A DNA stretch of 64,000 nucleotides from Nannocystis sp. (GTDB taxonomy: Bacteria; Myxococcota_A; Polyangia; Nannocystales; Nannocystaceae): the NCBI RefSeq assembly GCF_016714285.1, contig NZ_JADJNN010000002.1, positions 147,001-211,000 on the forward strand, in the 5' to 3' direction. Position 1 is the first letter of the stretch; every line of letters begins with the position of its first letter. Positions 25,080 through 34,431 of this stretch are shown here, one piece after another. A program made the position numbers and the translations under genes. A model generated the notes under the pieces. The model was not told the origin of the DNA, ran no database searches, and was given only the letters and a program-made list of their open reading frames with translations.

Positions 25080-27674
25080 TTGCTCGCCCTGCTCTCGGAG
25101 ATCCCGAATTACAGCCGAGTCCCGCCCGAGCTCAGCTCGCAGGTCGGTTGGCTGTGCTTCGCGGCCCTGCTGCTGCTCCTGGCCTGGCTGGCCACCCGCA
25201 TGGAGTCCGTCCGCCGCAGCCTCCTCGCCCTCGAGGACCCGCGCATGTTCGCCGTCATGCGCATCGGCATGGGCCTCATGACCATCCAGTGCTTCTGGAA
25301 CATGCGCCCCTACTGGCGAATGTTGTGGAGCGACGAGGGCATGTTCACCATCGAGGACGCCCGCTCCCGCATGGGCGGCTCCTCGCTCACCGGCTGGACC
25401 CCGGAAGACGGCTTCCTCGACCACTGGGCCTACCTCAAGTTCCTGTGGGGCAAGCACTCGGTGTTCTTCATCGACGCCTCCCCCGACTTCGTCGACGGCT
25501 TCATGCTCGTGTTCTTCGGCGTGTGCCTGCTCTACGCATTCGGCGTCCTGAGCCGCGTCACCGGCCTGCTCGCCTGGCTGATGATGTCGACGGTCTACAA
25601 CCACAACACCCTCTACATGGAGGGCACCGACACCGTCTATCGCGCCTTCTTCTTCATCCTGCTGTTCGCCCGCACCGGCGCCGCCTGGAGCGTCGACAAC
25701 CTCGTGCGCTGCTGGTGGCTGCGCCGCCGCGGCCGCCTGCAGGAGGTCGGCCTGCCGCCCTCACCGGGCCGCGCCCCCGTCTACGCCCTGGTCCCGAGCT
25801 GGCCACGCTACCTGATGATGGCCCAGCTGATCGCCATCTACACCAGCACCGGCATGGTCAAGACCGGCAGCGTCTGGGCCAAGGGCGACTCCCTCTACTA
25901 CTCGCTCAACCTCGACCACTTCTACCGCTTCGAGCTGTGGACGCAGATGGTCTCCGCCAGCCTCGGCACCAACGTGTTCCGGCTGATGTCCTGGGTGACC
26001 CTGTGGTGGGAGTGCTGCTTCGCCGCCCTCGGCCTCGGCATGATCTTGAAGTTCGGCCTCGACCACCGCGACCAGCCGTGGCACCGCGCCCAGCGAGTCG
26101 CCTGGCGCCTCTGGCTCGGCCGCGCCGCCCTGCTCGCCTGCTACCTCCTGATCTACCGCATCGTCGTCCTCGCCTACCCCTACTGCGTCGAGATCCCCAA
26201 GGACGCCACCGCCGAGGCCACCGCCAAGCTCGTCAGCGACGGCCTCGCCAGCGTCCACACCGCCTTCGCCGGCGTCCTCCCCGGCCTCACCGCGCTGTGG
26301 TACGCGCTCGGCCGCTGGCCCCTCCGCCTGCGCCTGCCGGCTCGCCTCACCGCCCGCGTGCCCACTCGTTTGGCTGCCCGTTTGGCCGCCCGCCTGGGCA
26401 CCCCGTGGACCTTCGATCAGGCCTCGATGCGCCGCTGGCTGCTCGGCCGCCGCGTCTGGCTCACGCTCGGCCTGATCTTCCACGGCTTCCTGATCCTGTT
26501 CATGAACATCGGCATGTTCCCCTTCATCATGCTGATGACCTACGCCGCGTGGCTCACCGGCGAGGAGTATGCGGCGGCGCTGCGCTGGTTGGTCGCCCTC
26601 GTGCGCCGCTCGCCGCTCGGCCGCCGCCTGCCCGCCGCGTGGCTCGATCGGGCCCAGCAGTGGGCCGGCCCGGCCCAGGCCCCGGAGGACATCCCGCCGC
26701 GCGGCCGATCGATCCCCGACCTCCTCGTCGTCCTCCTCGGCCTCGGCCTCGCGTGGCTGATCTACCAGCGCGCCACCGGCGAGCGCGAGCTCGGCACCCT
26801 CGTGTACGGCTGGTTCGGCCTCGTCCTCGCCGTCGGCGTCACCTTCCGCCTGTGGCGCGCCCGCCCGCAGCGCGGCGCCCCGGCCCTGGCCCACGGCCCC
26901 GTCCTCCGCGCCGTCATCCTCGCCTTCGTCGTCGCCCACGGCCTCTCGGTCGGCCTCAGCCTCGCCCCCAACTACAACATCTTCAGCAACTGGCGCAGCC
27001 CGACCCGCGCCCTGTTCGGCGGCTGGCTCAGCGTCACCGGCACCTCGCAGAGCTGGAAGATGTTCGCCCCCAACCCGCCGCGCGCCAACATCTTCATGAA
27101 GACCGTCGTGGTCACCCAGGCCGGCGAGCGCTGGAACATCGGCAACAACGCCTTCGACTACCGACCCTTCCCGTGGATCTGGAACGACCGCGCCCGCAAG
27201 ATGCACCGCCGCATGGTCAGCAAGGGCAAGTGGTACCTCCGCTACTGGGCCAACTTCCACTGCCGCGAGTGGTACCTGGAGACCGGTGAGAAGCCCGCCG
27301 CCGTCGAGATCCACAAGCTCAGCACCCGCATCCCCAGCCCCGAGCAGGTCGCCGCCAAGGGCTACTACGACCCCACCAAGCTCAAGGTCACCGACGAGCT
27401 GGTCGAGACCCACAACTGCCCGCTCGCCGGCGACCTCCCGCCCTTCATGAAGCTCCGCCGCGGCATGCCGCTCACCGCCGAGGAGGAGGCCCAGCTCGCC
27501 TCCGAGAAGGAGCGCGAGGCCAAGGCCGCCGAGACCCGCCGCAAGAGCTGGGCCAACCGCCGCGACTGGGGCGGCTCGGGCCCGCCGACCGAGGCCACCC
27601 GCACGCCGCCGATCGCCCGCCCCACCCCAGCCGACGACGACACCCCCGCGAAGCACGCGGACGACGGCGAGTAG
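25080..27674 (+). CDS. HTTM-domain membrane protein (vitamin K-dependent gamma-carboxylase-like) with C-terminal MFAPNP domain
   Basis: About 864 residues. Residues ~55-420 form the HTTM domain (RMFAVMRIGMGLMTIQCFW, EGTDTVYRAFFFILLFARTG, LIAIYTSTGMVKTGSVW, SLNLDHFYRFELW), the membrane fold shared with gamma-glutamyl carboxylase. More helices follow. The last ~210 residues form a soluble domain starting NWRSPTRALFGGW and SWKMFAPNPPRANIFMK. The start is uncertain: TTG at 25080 keeps the first membrane helix, and the first ATG (25200) would remove it. It heads a three-gene operon in which the next two genes encode the same two domains separately. The carboxylase reaction is not established for bacterial HTTM proteins of this type. 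Confidence 0.8.
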   Translation: MLALLSEIPNYSRVPPELSSQVGWLCFAALLLLLAWLATRMESVRRSLLALEDPRMFAVMRIGMGLMTIQCFWNMRPYWRMLWSDEGMFTIEDARSRMGGSSLTGWTPEDGFLDHWAYLKFLWGKHSVFFIDASPDFVDGFMLVFFGVCLLYAFGVLSRVTGLLAWLMMSTVYNHNTLYMEGTDTVYRAFFFILLFARTGAAWSVDNLVRCWWLRRRGRLQEVGLPPSPGRAPVYALVPSWPRYLMMAQLIAIYTSTGMVKTGSVWAKGDSLYYSLNLDHFYRFELWTQMVSASLGTNVFRLMSWVTLWWECCFAALGLGMILKFGLDHRDQPWHRAQRVAWRLWLGRAALLACYLLIYRIVVLAYPYCVEIPKDATAEATAKLVSDGLASVHTAFAGVLPGLTALWYALGRWPLRLRLPARLTARVPTRLAARLAARLGTPWTFDQASMRRWLLGRRVWLTLGLIFHGFLILFMNIGMFPFIMLMTYAAWLTGEEYAAALRWLVALVRRSPLGRRLPAAWLDRAQQWAGPAQAPEDIPPRGRSIPDLLVVLLGLGLAWLIYQRATGERELGTLVYGWFGLVLAVGVTFRLWRARPQRGAPALAHGPVLRAVILAFVVAHGLSVGLSLAPNYNIFSNWRSPTRALFGGWLSVTGTSQSWKMFAPNPPRANIFMKTVVVTQAGERWNIGNNAFDYRPFPWIWNDRARKMHRRMVSKGKWYLRYWANFHCREWYLETGEKPAAVEIHKLSTRIPSPEQVAAKGYYDPTKLKVTDELVETHNCPLAGDLPPFMKLRRGMPLTAEEEAQLASEKEREAKAAETRRKSWANRRDWGGSGPPTEATRTPPIARPTPADDDTPAKHADDGE

Positions 27675-27692
27675 CTGTCCCGGAGGACATGT
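27675..27692. repeat. dispersed palindrome that supplies a ribosome binding site
   Basis: CTGTCCCGGAGGACATG fills the whole 16 bp gap between two genes. Its right half contains GGAGGA, 3-4 nt before the GTG start at 27691, and the repeat runs into the start codon. Confidence 0.65.
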
Positions 27693-28524
27693 GACGACCC
27701 CCGACCCCGAGCTCACCGAGTCGCTGCTGCGCGCCCCGCTGACGGTCGCCGCCGCGGACGGTCGCCGCTGGGCCTACAAGCCATTCGGTCTGGTCCTCTG
27801 CAGCCTCTTCATCCTCTACCACGTGATCGCCCTGCTCCAGCACACCACGCCCTCGGGCGGGCTCGCGGCCAACTTCAGCCGCAGCCTCGCCGAGAAGCTG
27901 CGGGTCGGCGCGTACATGCGGGCCACCTCGAACATCCAGAGCTGGTCGATGTTCGCCCCCAACCCGCACCGCAGCAACATGTTCCTGCAGGTCTTCGTCG
28001 AGCTCGCCGACGGCAGCGTGTACGACCTCCAGCACGACATGTACGGCCGCCGCGAATACCCCTACGTGTTCTACGATCGCATGGGCAAGATCAACCGCCG
28101 CTTGCTCGAGCAGGACCGCTATCAGCGACACTACGCCGCCTGGGTCTGCCGCGACTGGGCCCTCCACCACAACGGCGAGGCCCCCGTCCGCGTCAAGTTC
28201 GTCAAGATGTGGACCAAGGTCCCGCACCCCGCCAAGGTCATCCCCTACATGGGCTTCGACCCCATGCAGCTCAAGCTCACCAAGGAGCACCTCCCCAGCG
28301 TCGAGTGTGCCTCCACCGTCCACGCCCAGCTCCCCGACGAGGTCCGCGCCCGCCACGGCCTCCCGCCCCTCGCGCCCGGCGAGTTCCGCGACGCCATCAT
28401 CCAGACCTGGCACGACAAGGCCGAACAGCGCGAGAAGACCATCGAGCGCCGCCGCGCCCTCATGCCCGACGAGCCCCCGCTCCTCCCCGTCGAGGGTGGC
28501 CCCGGCGCCGAAGGAGGCGAGTGA
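27691..28524 (+). CDS. HTTM-partner protein, MFAPNP domain with one membrane helix
   Basis: A 277-residue protein homologous to the C-terminal domain of the preceding HTTM protein: SNIQSWSMFAPNPHRSNMFL, DMYGRREYPYVFYDRMGKIN and YAAWVCRDWALHHNGEAP parallel SWKMFAPNP, YRPFPWIWNDRARKMHR and YWANFHCREWYLETGEKP. One hydrophobic segment near residues 32-48 anchors it. GTG start with GGAGGA. The following gene encodes an HTTM domain without this partner domain, so the pair mirrors the fused protein upstream. The last codons and stop are repeated twice downstream. Biochemical role unknown; a carboxylase-like partner function is inference. Confidence 0.75.
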   Translation: MTTPDPELTESLLRAPLTVAAADGRRWAYKPFGLVLCSLFILYHVIALLQHTTPSGGLAANFSRSLAEKLRVGAYMRATSNIQSWSMFAPNPHRSNMFLQVFVELADGSVYDLQHDMYGRREYPYVFYDRMGKINRRLLEQDRYQRHYAAWVCRDWALHHNGEAPVRVKFVKMWTKVPHPAKVIPYMGFDPMQLKLTKEHLPSVECASTVHAQLPDEVRARHGLPPLAPGEFRDAIIQTWHDKAEQREKTIERRRALMPDEPPLLPVEGGPGAEGGE

Positions 28525-28668
28525 TGCATCGAGGTGCTCGCGGTGATGCACACGGCCCCGCCGCCGAAGGAGGCGAGTGATGCTCGGACCCACCACCGAC
28601 AAGGCGCCCATCGTTGAGCGTCGCCCCGCCGCCGAAGGAGGCGAGTGATGCTCGGACCCGCCGCCGAC
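28507..28668. repeat. triplicated gene junction (stop, RBS and start codon)
   Basis: The unit GCCGAAGGAGGCGAGTGATG occurs at 28507, 28563 and 28631 (starts). It contains the end and stop of one gene (GAEGGE-stop), the GGAGG Shine-Dalgarno and the ATG of the next. The second and third copies share over 50 bp at a period of 68, including the codons LGP.TDKAP. Only the outer copies serve the real genes. Confidence 0.85.
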
Positions 28669-30408
28669 AAGGCGCCCCCCGTCGACGTCGCCGCCCACCT
28701 CGGCGTCGCGACCTCCGTCCTGTGGCTCGCCCTGGCCCTCGCGCTGCTGTTCTTCATCGTCCGCCCCGAGCTGTGGCGGCGCCTGTGGTTCCAGCGCGTC
28801 GACCCGCGCCCGGCCGGCCTCCTGCGCATCGTCTTCGGCGGCGTGGTCCTGTGGACCATCGTCGACCTGCTGCCCCTCGCCCGCTTCCTGTTCACCGACG
28901 AGGGCCTGTGGCTGCCGAAGATGGCCCGCCGCAACTACGGCGGCGAGTTTCGCCTGATCTGGGACCCCGAGCACGGCGTCGAGCACTGGTACGACTGGCT
29001 GCTCGCGCTGTGGTACCGCTTCTCGCTGTTCCACATCCGGGCCGACCCGCCCTTCGTGTTCACGGTCTACGCCGCCACGATCGCCGCGCTCACCCTGATG
29101 ATCGCCGGCGTCAAGACCCGCGTCACCACGATCGTCAGCTGGTTCCTCGTCAACTCGATCTACATCTACAGCCCGATCTTCTACAGCGGCGGCGACACGG
29201 TCGTCCGCGTGTTCCTGTTCCTCGGCATGCTCAGCAATTGGGGCGAGGCCTACTCGCTCGACAGCTGGTGGCGCCGCAAGCGGGCCGTGCTGGCCGGCGC
29301 CCCGCAGATCCCCCCGCTGCGCCCGATCGCCGCCTGGCCCCTGCGCCTGATGATGCTCCAGCTGACGATCATCTACTGCGCCACCGGAGCCCTCAAGAGC
29401 GGCCACACCTGGATGGATGGCACGGCCCTGTTCTTCGCCCTGAACCTCGACCACTTCTACCGCCACCCCGCCCAGATCTACCTCGTCACCTTCCTGCAAT
29501 CGATCTGGGCCCTGCCCATCGCCACCTGGATCACCCGCTTCTGGGAGCTCGCCTTCCCGGTCGCCCTCATCGGCGCCGCCGTGCGAGCCCACGAGCGCGA
29601 GCGCAGCGACGGCAGCTGGCCGCACGCGCCCGCCTGGCGCCGCGCCCTGTCGTACCTCTGCCTCGTCGGCCTCGTCGGCATCGCCGCCTACCTCACCGCC
29701 CTCACCGCGATCTACTTCTACGACCCCGCCAACGGGCCCTGGCGACTCACCCCCGCCCAGGTCGCCGTGCTCGGCAGCACGCTCACCCTCGCCGTCCCCA
29801 CCCTCGCCCTCGCCGCCTACCTCGCGCTCCGCCGCTGGCGCCCACGGGCCCACCGCATCGCCCTCGACTGGCTGCTCGGCAAGCGCCTGTGGCTCGGCGT
29901 CGGCGTCATCATGCACCTCAGCATCGACGCGCTGATGAACGTCGGCACCTTCGTCCAGGTGATGCTCGCCGTCTACATCGCCTGGCTCTCCGGCAGCGAG
30001 CTCGACGCGACCTGGCGCTTCCTCATGTCGAAGCCCATGCCCCCCGAGCAGCGACCCCGCCACCCCAGGCGCTGGCAGACCGTCCTGCTCGCCCCGGTCG
30101 ACCGCCTCCGCCACCGCGTCCCTCGCCTCCCCTACCTCATCCACCACAACCCCGAACCAGAGTCCGTCCGCCGCGCCGCACTCCTCCGCATCTGGGACCT
30201 CGCCGACCGCGTCCGCTTCACCGCCGACACCACCATCGCCCCCCGCGAGCTCTGCGTCGCACCCCCGTCCGGCGGCCTGCGCCGCGGCGCCGAAGCCGGC
30301 CGCGCCCTCGTCCCCGCCCTCCCCGGCTTCTGGTGGATGTACCCCTGGTGCCTCCTCCCCGGCCTCTCCACCCTGTGCGGCTGGCTGGTCGCCCGCAGCT
30401 TCCGCTAG
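28648..30408 (+). CDS. HTTM-domain membrane protein without partner domain
   Basis: A 586-residue polytopic membrane protein of the HTTM family: RVDPRPAGLLRIVFGGVVLW, PIFYSGGDTVVRVFLFLGM, LTIIYCATGALKSGHTW and FALNLDHFYRHPAQIYLVTF line up with the first HTTM protein of the operon. It lacks the MFAPNP domain, which is encoded by the gene just before it. The ATG at 28648 follows GGAGG by 6 nt and overlaps a GTG at 28645. The intergenic DNA before it is a triplicated junction. Likely works with the preceding protein in the inner membrane; substrate unknown. Confidence 0.8.
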   Translation: MLGPAADKAPPVDVAAHLGVATSVLWLALALALLFFIVRPELWRRLWFQRVDPRPAGLLRIVFGGVVLWTIVDLLPLARFLFTDEGLWLPKMARRNYGGEFRLIWDPEHGVEHWYDWLLALWYRFSLFHIRADPPFVFTVYAATIAALTLMIAGVKTRVTTIVSWFLVNSIYIYSPIFYSGGDTVVRVFLFLGMLSNWGEAYSLDSWWRRKRAVLAGAPQIPPLRPIAAWPLRLMMLQLTIIYCATGALKSGHTWMDGTALFFALNLDHFYRHPAQIYLVTFLQSIWALPIATWITRFWELAFPVALIGAAVRAHERERSDGSWPHAPAWRRALSYLCLVGLVGIAAYLTALTAIYFYDPANGPWRLTPAQVAVLGSTLTLAVPTLALAAYLALRRWRPRAHRIALDWLLGKRLWLGVGVIMHLSIDALMNVGTFVQVMLAVYIAWLSGSELDATWRFLMSKPMPPEQRPRHPRRWQTVLLAPVDRLRHRVPRLPYLIHHNPEPESVRRAALLRIWDLADRVRFTADTTIAPRELCVAPPSGGLRRGAEAGRALVPALPGFWWMYPWCLLPGLSTLCGWLVARSFR

Positions 30409-30415
30409 CGGTGCT

Positions 30416-30451
30416 CCTGTCCCCACGGACATGTCCCTGACGACCTGTCCG
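30416..30451. repeat. dispersed palindromes in an intergenic junction
   Basis: CCTGTCCCCACGGACATGT (30416-30434) is a 6-7 bp inverted repeat; ACATGTCC, then ACCTGTCC, follow within 20 bp. They occupy the gap between the convergent HTTM and FAD-oxidoreductase genes and could form the only hairpin there; no T-run. Confidence 0.55.
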
Positions 30452-30467
30452 ATCGACCAGCCCCGGA

Positions 30468-32066
30468 TCACAGCCCCGCCGCCACCGCCTCCGCGCGCCC
30501 CCCGAGCCGCCGCGCCACCGCCTCGGCCACGCGCAGCCCGTCGAGCGCCGCCGACACGATGCCCCCCGCGAAGCCCGCCCCCTCGCCGCAGGGATACAGC
30601 CCCGGCGTGCTCGGCGAGGCCAGCGTCTCCGCGTCGCGCTCGACGCGGACCGGACAGCTCGTGCGACTCTCGAGCCCGACCGCCACCGCCTCGGGCCCAA
30701 GAAAACCCGGCATCCGCTGCCCCAGGGCCCGCAGCGCGTGCTGCAGCGCCGGCGCCAGCGGACCGAGCAGCAGATCGATCCGCGCTGACATCAACCCGCG
30801 GTGATAGCTGGTCGCCGGTAACCCCCGCGACATCCGCCCCGCCACCAGGTCCGCGAGCCCCTGCGCCGGCGCGACAAAATCACCGCCGCCCGCCACGTAC
30901 GCCGCGGCCTCGAACGCCGCCTGATACGCCACCCCCGCCAGCGGATCTCCCGGGTCATACCCCGCCTGTGACAGCGCAGCTGCACCGATCTCCGTGACCA
31001 GGCCCGAATTGGCGAAGCGACCGCTGCGTTGATTCGGGCTCATCCCGTTGACCACCTGCATCCCCGCGTCCGTCGCCGCTGGCACGATGTACCCGCCCGG
31101 GCACATGCAGAACGAGAACACCGCACCGCCCGGCGTCTGCTCGACCAGGCGATACGCCGCCGCCCCGAGCGCGGGGTGCCCCGCCAGCGACCCGTACTGC
31201 AAGCGGTCGATCAGCGCCTGCGGGTGCTCGACCCGCACCCCGAGCGCGAACGGCTTGAAGCTCATCTGCACCCCGGCCGCCCGCAACCAGCGCTGCACGT
31301 CGCGCGCCGAGTGCCCCGGCGCCACCACCACCGCCGCCGCTGGCAACAGCTCGCCCGAACGCAGGTGGACCCCGCGGACCTCACGACCCGCGAGCACCAG
31401 CCCGTCGACCCGCGCCTCGAACACGATCTCCACCCCGGCCGCCGCCAGGTCCTCGCGCATCGTCGTGATCACCCGCGGCAAACGATTGGTCCCGATGTGC
31501 GGCCGCGCGTCGACCAGGATCTCCGGCGGCGCGCCCCAGCCAGTCAGCGCCTCGAGCACCAGCCGCACCGGCCCCCGCTTGCTCGCCCGCGTATACAACT
31601 TCCCATCCGAGTAAGTGCCCGCACCGCCCTCGCCGAAGCAGTAGTTGCTCTCCGGGTCGAGCGCCCCGCGCTGGCTCAGGCTCGCCAGGTCCCGCCGACG
31701 CTCCCGCACCGCCCGCCCGCGCTCGAGCACCACCGCCCGAATACCCGCCCGCGCCAGCCCCCACGCGCAGAACATCCCCGCCGGTCCGGCCCCCACGATC
31801 ACCACCGGCGGCGCCCCCGTGAGCCGCGGCAGCGCAGTCGGCCGATACACCTGACCCAACATCGGCGCGTCCTCGAGGCGCAGCTCAAGCTCCGCGTGCA
31901 CCCGCACCTTCCCGCGCCGCGCGTCGATCGCCCGGTGCAGCACAGTCACCCCGCGCACCGCCGACTCCGGCAAGCTCGCCGCGCGGGCCCCCGCCCTCCG
32001 CAGCGCCGCCGGGTCGAGCAGCGCGTCCGGGTGCAGGTCGACGTGGACGCGCAGCGGCTCGCTCAT
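30468..32066 (-). CDS. FAD-dependent oxidoreductase (COG2509-type)
   Basis: A 532-residue flavoprotein. The dinucleotide-binding motif PPVVIVGAGPAGMFCAWGLA is at ~residue 90, after an N-terminal domain of about 85 residues typical of this uncharacterised dehydrogenase group. Further conserved parts are NYCFGEGGAGTYSDGKLYTR, VVVAPGHSARDVQRWL, SFCMCPGGYIVPA and the C-terminal FAD-contact GLYPCGEGAGFAGGI. Substrate is unknown for the whole group. The start ATG overlaps the upstream M28 peptidase stop by ATGA, so both are co-transcribed. Confidence 0.85.
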   Translation of the reverse strand: MSEPLRVHVDLHPDALLDPAALRRAGARAASLPESAVRGVTVLHRAIDARRGKVRVHAELELRLEDAPMLGQVYRPTALPRLTGAPPVVIVGAGPAGMFCAWGLARAGIRAVVLERGRAVRERRRDLASLSQRGALDPESNYCFGEGGAGTYSDGKLYTRASKRGPVRLVLEALTGWGAPPEILVDARPHIGTNRLPRVITTMREDLAAAGVEIVFEARVDGLVLAGREVRGVHLRSGELLPAAAVVVAPGHSARDVQRWLRAAGVQMSFKPFALGVRVEHPQALIDRLQYGSLAGHPALGAAAYRLVEQTPGGAVFSFCMCPGGYIVPAATDAGMQVVNGMSPNQRSGRFANSGLVTEIGAAALSQAGYDPGDPLAGVAYQAAFEAAAYVAGGGDFVAPAQGLADLVAGRMSRGLPATSYHRGLMSARIDLLLGPLAPALQHALRALGQRMPGFLGPEAVAVGLESRTSCPVRVERDAETLASPSTPGLYPCGEGAGFAGGIVSAALDGLRVAEAVARRLGGRAEAVAAGL

Positions 32067-34069
32067 GACGCGTCCGCGGCCTTGACCCGCTTGATCACCG
32101 TCTTCGGATCACTGCCCGGCAGCCCCTGACTGAGGCCCCCCTGCGGCCCGGCCGGCTTCCACGGCACCGCCAGTCCGTCGCCCAGCGCCAGCATCACCCC
32201 GCCGACGATCTCCCCGATCGCCGTCATGCCCACCAGGTTGATCTTGTCGGCGTGGTCCCCCGGGCGGTGGTAGTCGCTGTGCACCCCGGTGAAGAAGAAC
32301 AGCACCGGGATGTCCTTGCGATAGAAGCTCGCATGATCGCTGCGGGTCGCCACGCTGCCCTCGTAGAGGATCTCGAGGCCCGCGCTGCCCATCTTGTCGA
32401 GCAGCGGCATCCAGGCGTCGCTCGAGCCGAGCCCGCCGATCGCCAATCCCTTGGGGCCGAGCCGGCCGACCATGTCGAGGTTGACCATCGCCACCACGCG
32501 CGCGTCGCCGAACGGCAACGCCTCGGCCAGCGCCTTCGAGCCGAGCACCCCGAGCTCCTCGCCCGCGAAGTGGGTGAACACGATCGTGCGCCGCGGTGTC
32601 TTGCCGCTCTGCTTCCACGCCCGGGCCAGCTCGAGCACCATCGCCGTGCCGCTGGCGTTGTCGTCCGCCCCGTTGCAGATCTTGTCGTCCCCGGCCGCGC
32701 CGCACTGCCCGAGCCCCTCCACGCCGATGTGGTCGTAGTGCGCGCCGATCATCACGATCTCCTGCTTCAGATCTCCCCCCGGCAGACTCGCCAGCACGTT
32801 CGGCACGGCGATCGTCACCGGCTCCACCGCCACCGCCAGCGACACCGTCAGCCCCAGCGCCCGCGAGTGCGGCCGCTTCTCCGCGTCGATCTGCGCCTGC
32901 AACTTGCTGAGCTTCGGCTTGCCCAGCAGCTGCTCCGCCCGCTTCCACTTCATCTGCACCACCGGCACCGCCAGCGGCTCGCCCGGCAACCTGCCGCCCG
33001 CGGCGCTCGCCAGCGTCGGCAGCTCATCCGCCTCGCGCTCGCCCGCCGACAGGAAGCTCCGCGGCCCGCGGACCACGATCACCCCGACCGCGCCCGCCTT
33101 GACCAGCCGCTCCACCTTGGCCTTGACGCTGCCCGCCGAGAACCCGAATTGCGGGCCCGGCAGCTTCGCCGCCGCCCGCATCAGCCCGCTCGCGACCTTG
33201 TTGAGGTCGTACTCCACCGCGAGCACGTCCTCCGGCAGCGGCCACACGCTCGCCGTCGCCGAGGCCGGCACGTACGCCTCGACCATCGCCAGCAGCCGCC
33301 CCCGCGCCTCCGCGTGCAACTTCTTCAACCCCGCCACATCCTTCGCCGCCTTCAACGGCGCCGCCACGGTAGCGAACGCCTCCGACTCCTCCCGCATCCG
33401 CGTGAACATCGCCATCGGGTCCGGCCGCCCCGGCGCCTCGAGCAGCACCAGCGCGACCTTGCCCTTCACATCGATCCCCGCGAGGTCATCGTAGGCGGGC
33501 GCGCTGGCACTTACGCTGCCATCCACTGCATTGCCACCTGCCGCACTGCCACTCGCGCCCCTGGTGTCCTCCTTCTTGGTCGCCTCGCCGTCGGCCTTCG
33601 TGTCCAGCTCCGCCGGCTCCGACACCGCCGCGTAGCCCACAAACACCAGCTCGCCCTGCACCACCCCCGAGCCGCTCTGTGGCAGTACCACGAACTCTGC
33701 TTCCGTCATCGCCGTCGCCCGCTTGCCTCGCACCAGCTCCAGCCGCGCCGGCGAGCTCAGCCGCGCCCCCGTCCGCAGCGGGAAGTCGACCGCGAAGCCG
33801 GGCCCACACGGCTGCAGGCCGAGCTCCCCGTAGCGCCGCACGAGAAATTCGGCCGCACGCTGCAGGTCCGGGCTGAGCGTGTATCGGCCGCGAAATTCGT
33901 CGGCCGCGAGCACGCCGATATCCGCCGCCATGCGCCTGACATCGAGCTGCAGGCCGGCCGCGGCGACTGGCGCCACCGCGACCTCCGGCGTCGGCGGCCG
34001 CGACGGACCCGCCTCGCGATGACAGCTCGCCATGAACAGGGCCAACGAGAGCGCAGCAAGGCGTGGCAT
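32063..34069 (-). CDS. M28-family zinc aminopeptidase-type lipoprotein
   Basis: A 668-residue lipoprotein (lipobox FMASC at ~12-16). Metal ligands of the M28 family are all visible: His and Asp in GAHYDHIG (about 443), Asp in GADDNASGTA, the Glu pair in HFAGEELGVLGS, Asp in NLDMVGR and His in SDYHRPGDHAD. A protease-associated-like region with a long Ser/Thr/Ala insertion (TKKEDTRGASGSAAGG) sits between strands before the catalytic part. It likely trims peptides in the periplasm or outside the cell. A TATAAA hexamer (34078-34083, minus) stands 8 nt before the ATG, with no Shine-Dalgarno. Confidence 0.9.
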   Translation of the reverse strand: MPRLAALSLALFMASCHREAGPSRPPTPEVAVAPVAAAGLQLDVRRMAADIGVLAADEFRGRYTLSPDLQRAAEFLVRRYGELGLQPCGPGFAVDFPLRTGARLSSPARLELVRGKRATAMTEAEFVVLPQSGSGVVQGELVFVGYAAVSEPAELDTKADGEATKKEDTRGASGSAAGGNAVDGSVSASAPAYDDLAGIDVKGKVALVLLEAPGRPDPMAMFTRMREESEAFATVAAPLKAAKDVAGLKKLHAEARGRLLAMVEAYVPASATASVWPLPEDVLAVEYDLNKVASGLMRAAAKLPGPQFGFSAGSVKAKVERLVKAGAVGVIVVRGPRSFLSAGEREADELPTLASAAGGRLPGEPLAVPVVQMKWKRAEQLLGKPKLSKLQAQIDAEKRPHSRALGLTVSLAVAVEPVTIAVPNVLASLPGGDLKQEIVMIGAHYDHIGVEGLGQCGAAGDDKICNGADDNASGTAMVLELARAWKQSGKTPRRTIVFTHFAGEELGVLGSKALAEALPFGDARVVAMVNLDMVGRLGPKGLAIGGLGSSDAWMPLLDKMGSAGLEILYEGSVATRSDHASFYRKDIPVLFFFTGVHSDYHRPGDHADKINLVGMTAIGEIVGGVMLALGDGLAVPWKPAGPQGGLSQGLPGSDPKTVIKRVKAADAS

Positions 34070-34305
34070 CGCCAGGCTTTATAACCTCGAGGCAGCGATC
34101 TCCGGACCCGAGGTGCGATCACACCAGCGATGCGCGTAGACCGTGCGTTGCTTCACATCTCTGCATCCTCCGCAGGCCCGTCGACCACGCCGCGGACCCA
34201 CGCCACCCAGGGCCGCCAGCCGACCACCCGTCGGCATCGGTTCACACAGCTGCAGCAGGCCCCAGCACGCGCCAGCACCAGGTTGCCCGGCGCTCCGCCG
34301 ATGTA

Positions 34306-34334
34306 TTGACGCCCACTGTCAAGTCGCGTAACGT
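34306..34334 (+). promoter_or_regulatory. promoter candidate for the VWA-protein gene
   Basis: TTGACG (34306-34311), 17 nt, TAACGT (34329-34334), in the 362 bp divergent gap 34070-34431. It would give a leader of about 90 nt with AAGGA 10 nt before the ATG at 34432. Apart from this and the minus-strand TATAAA at 34078-34083, the gap shows nothing else I can name. Confidence 0.45.
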
Positions 34335-34431
34335 CGCGGCTCAAGTCTCCAGGGTGCGCATACGATTGAGGCCTCCCCCCCTGAGCAGCGGGCAGCAGCG
34401 ATCTCAACTAGCAAGCAAGGATTACACAGCG

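Noticed and set aside
27472..30471. 999-codon antisense frame over the HTTM operon
   Set aside because: Low-complexity composition and no domain; the plus strand has homologous HTTM proteins.
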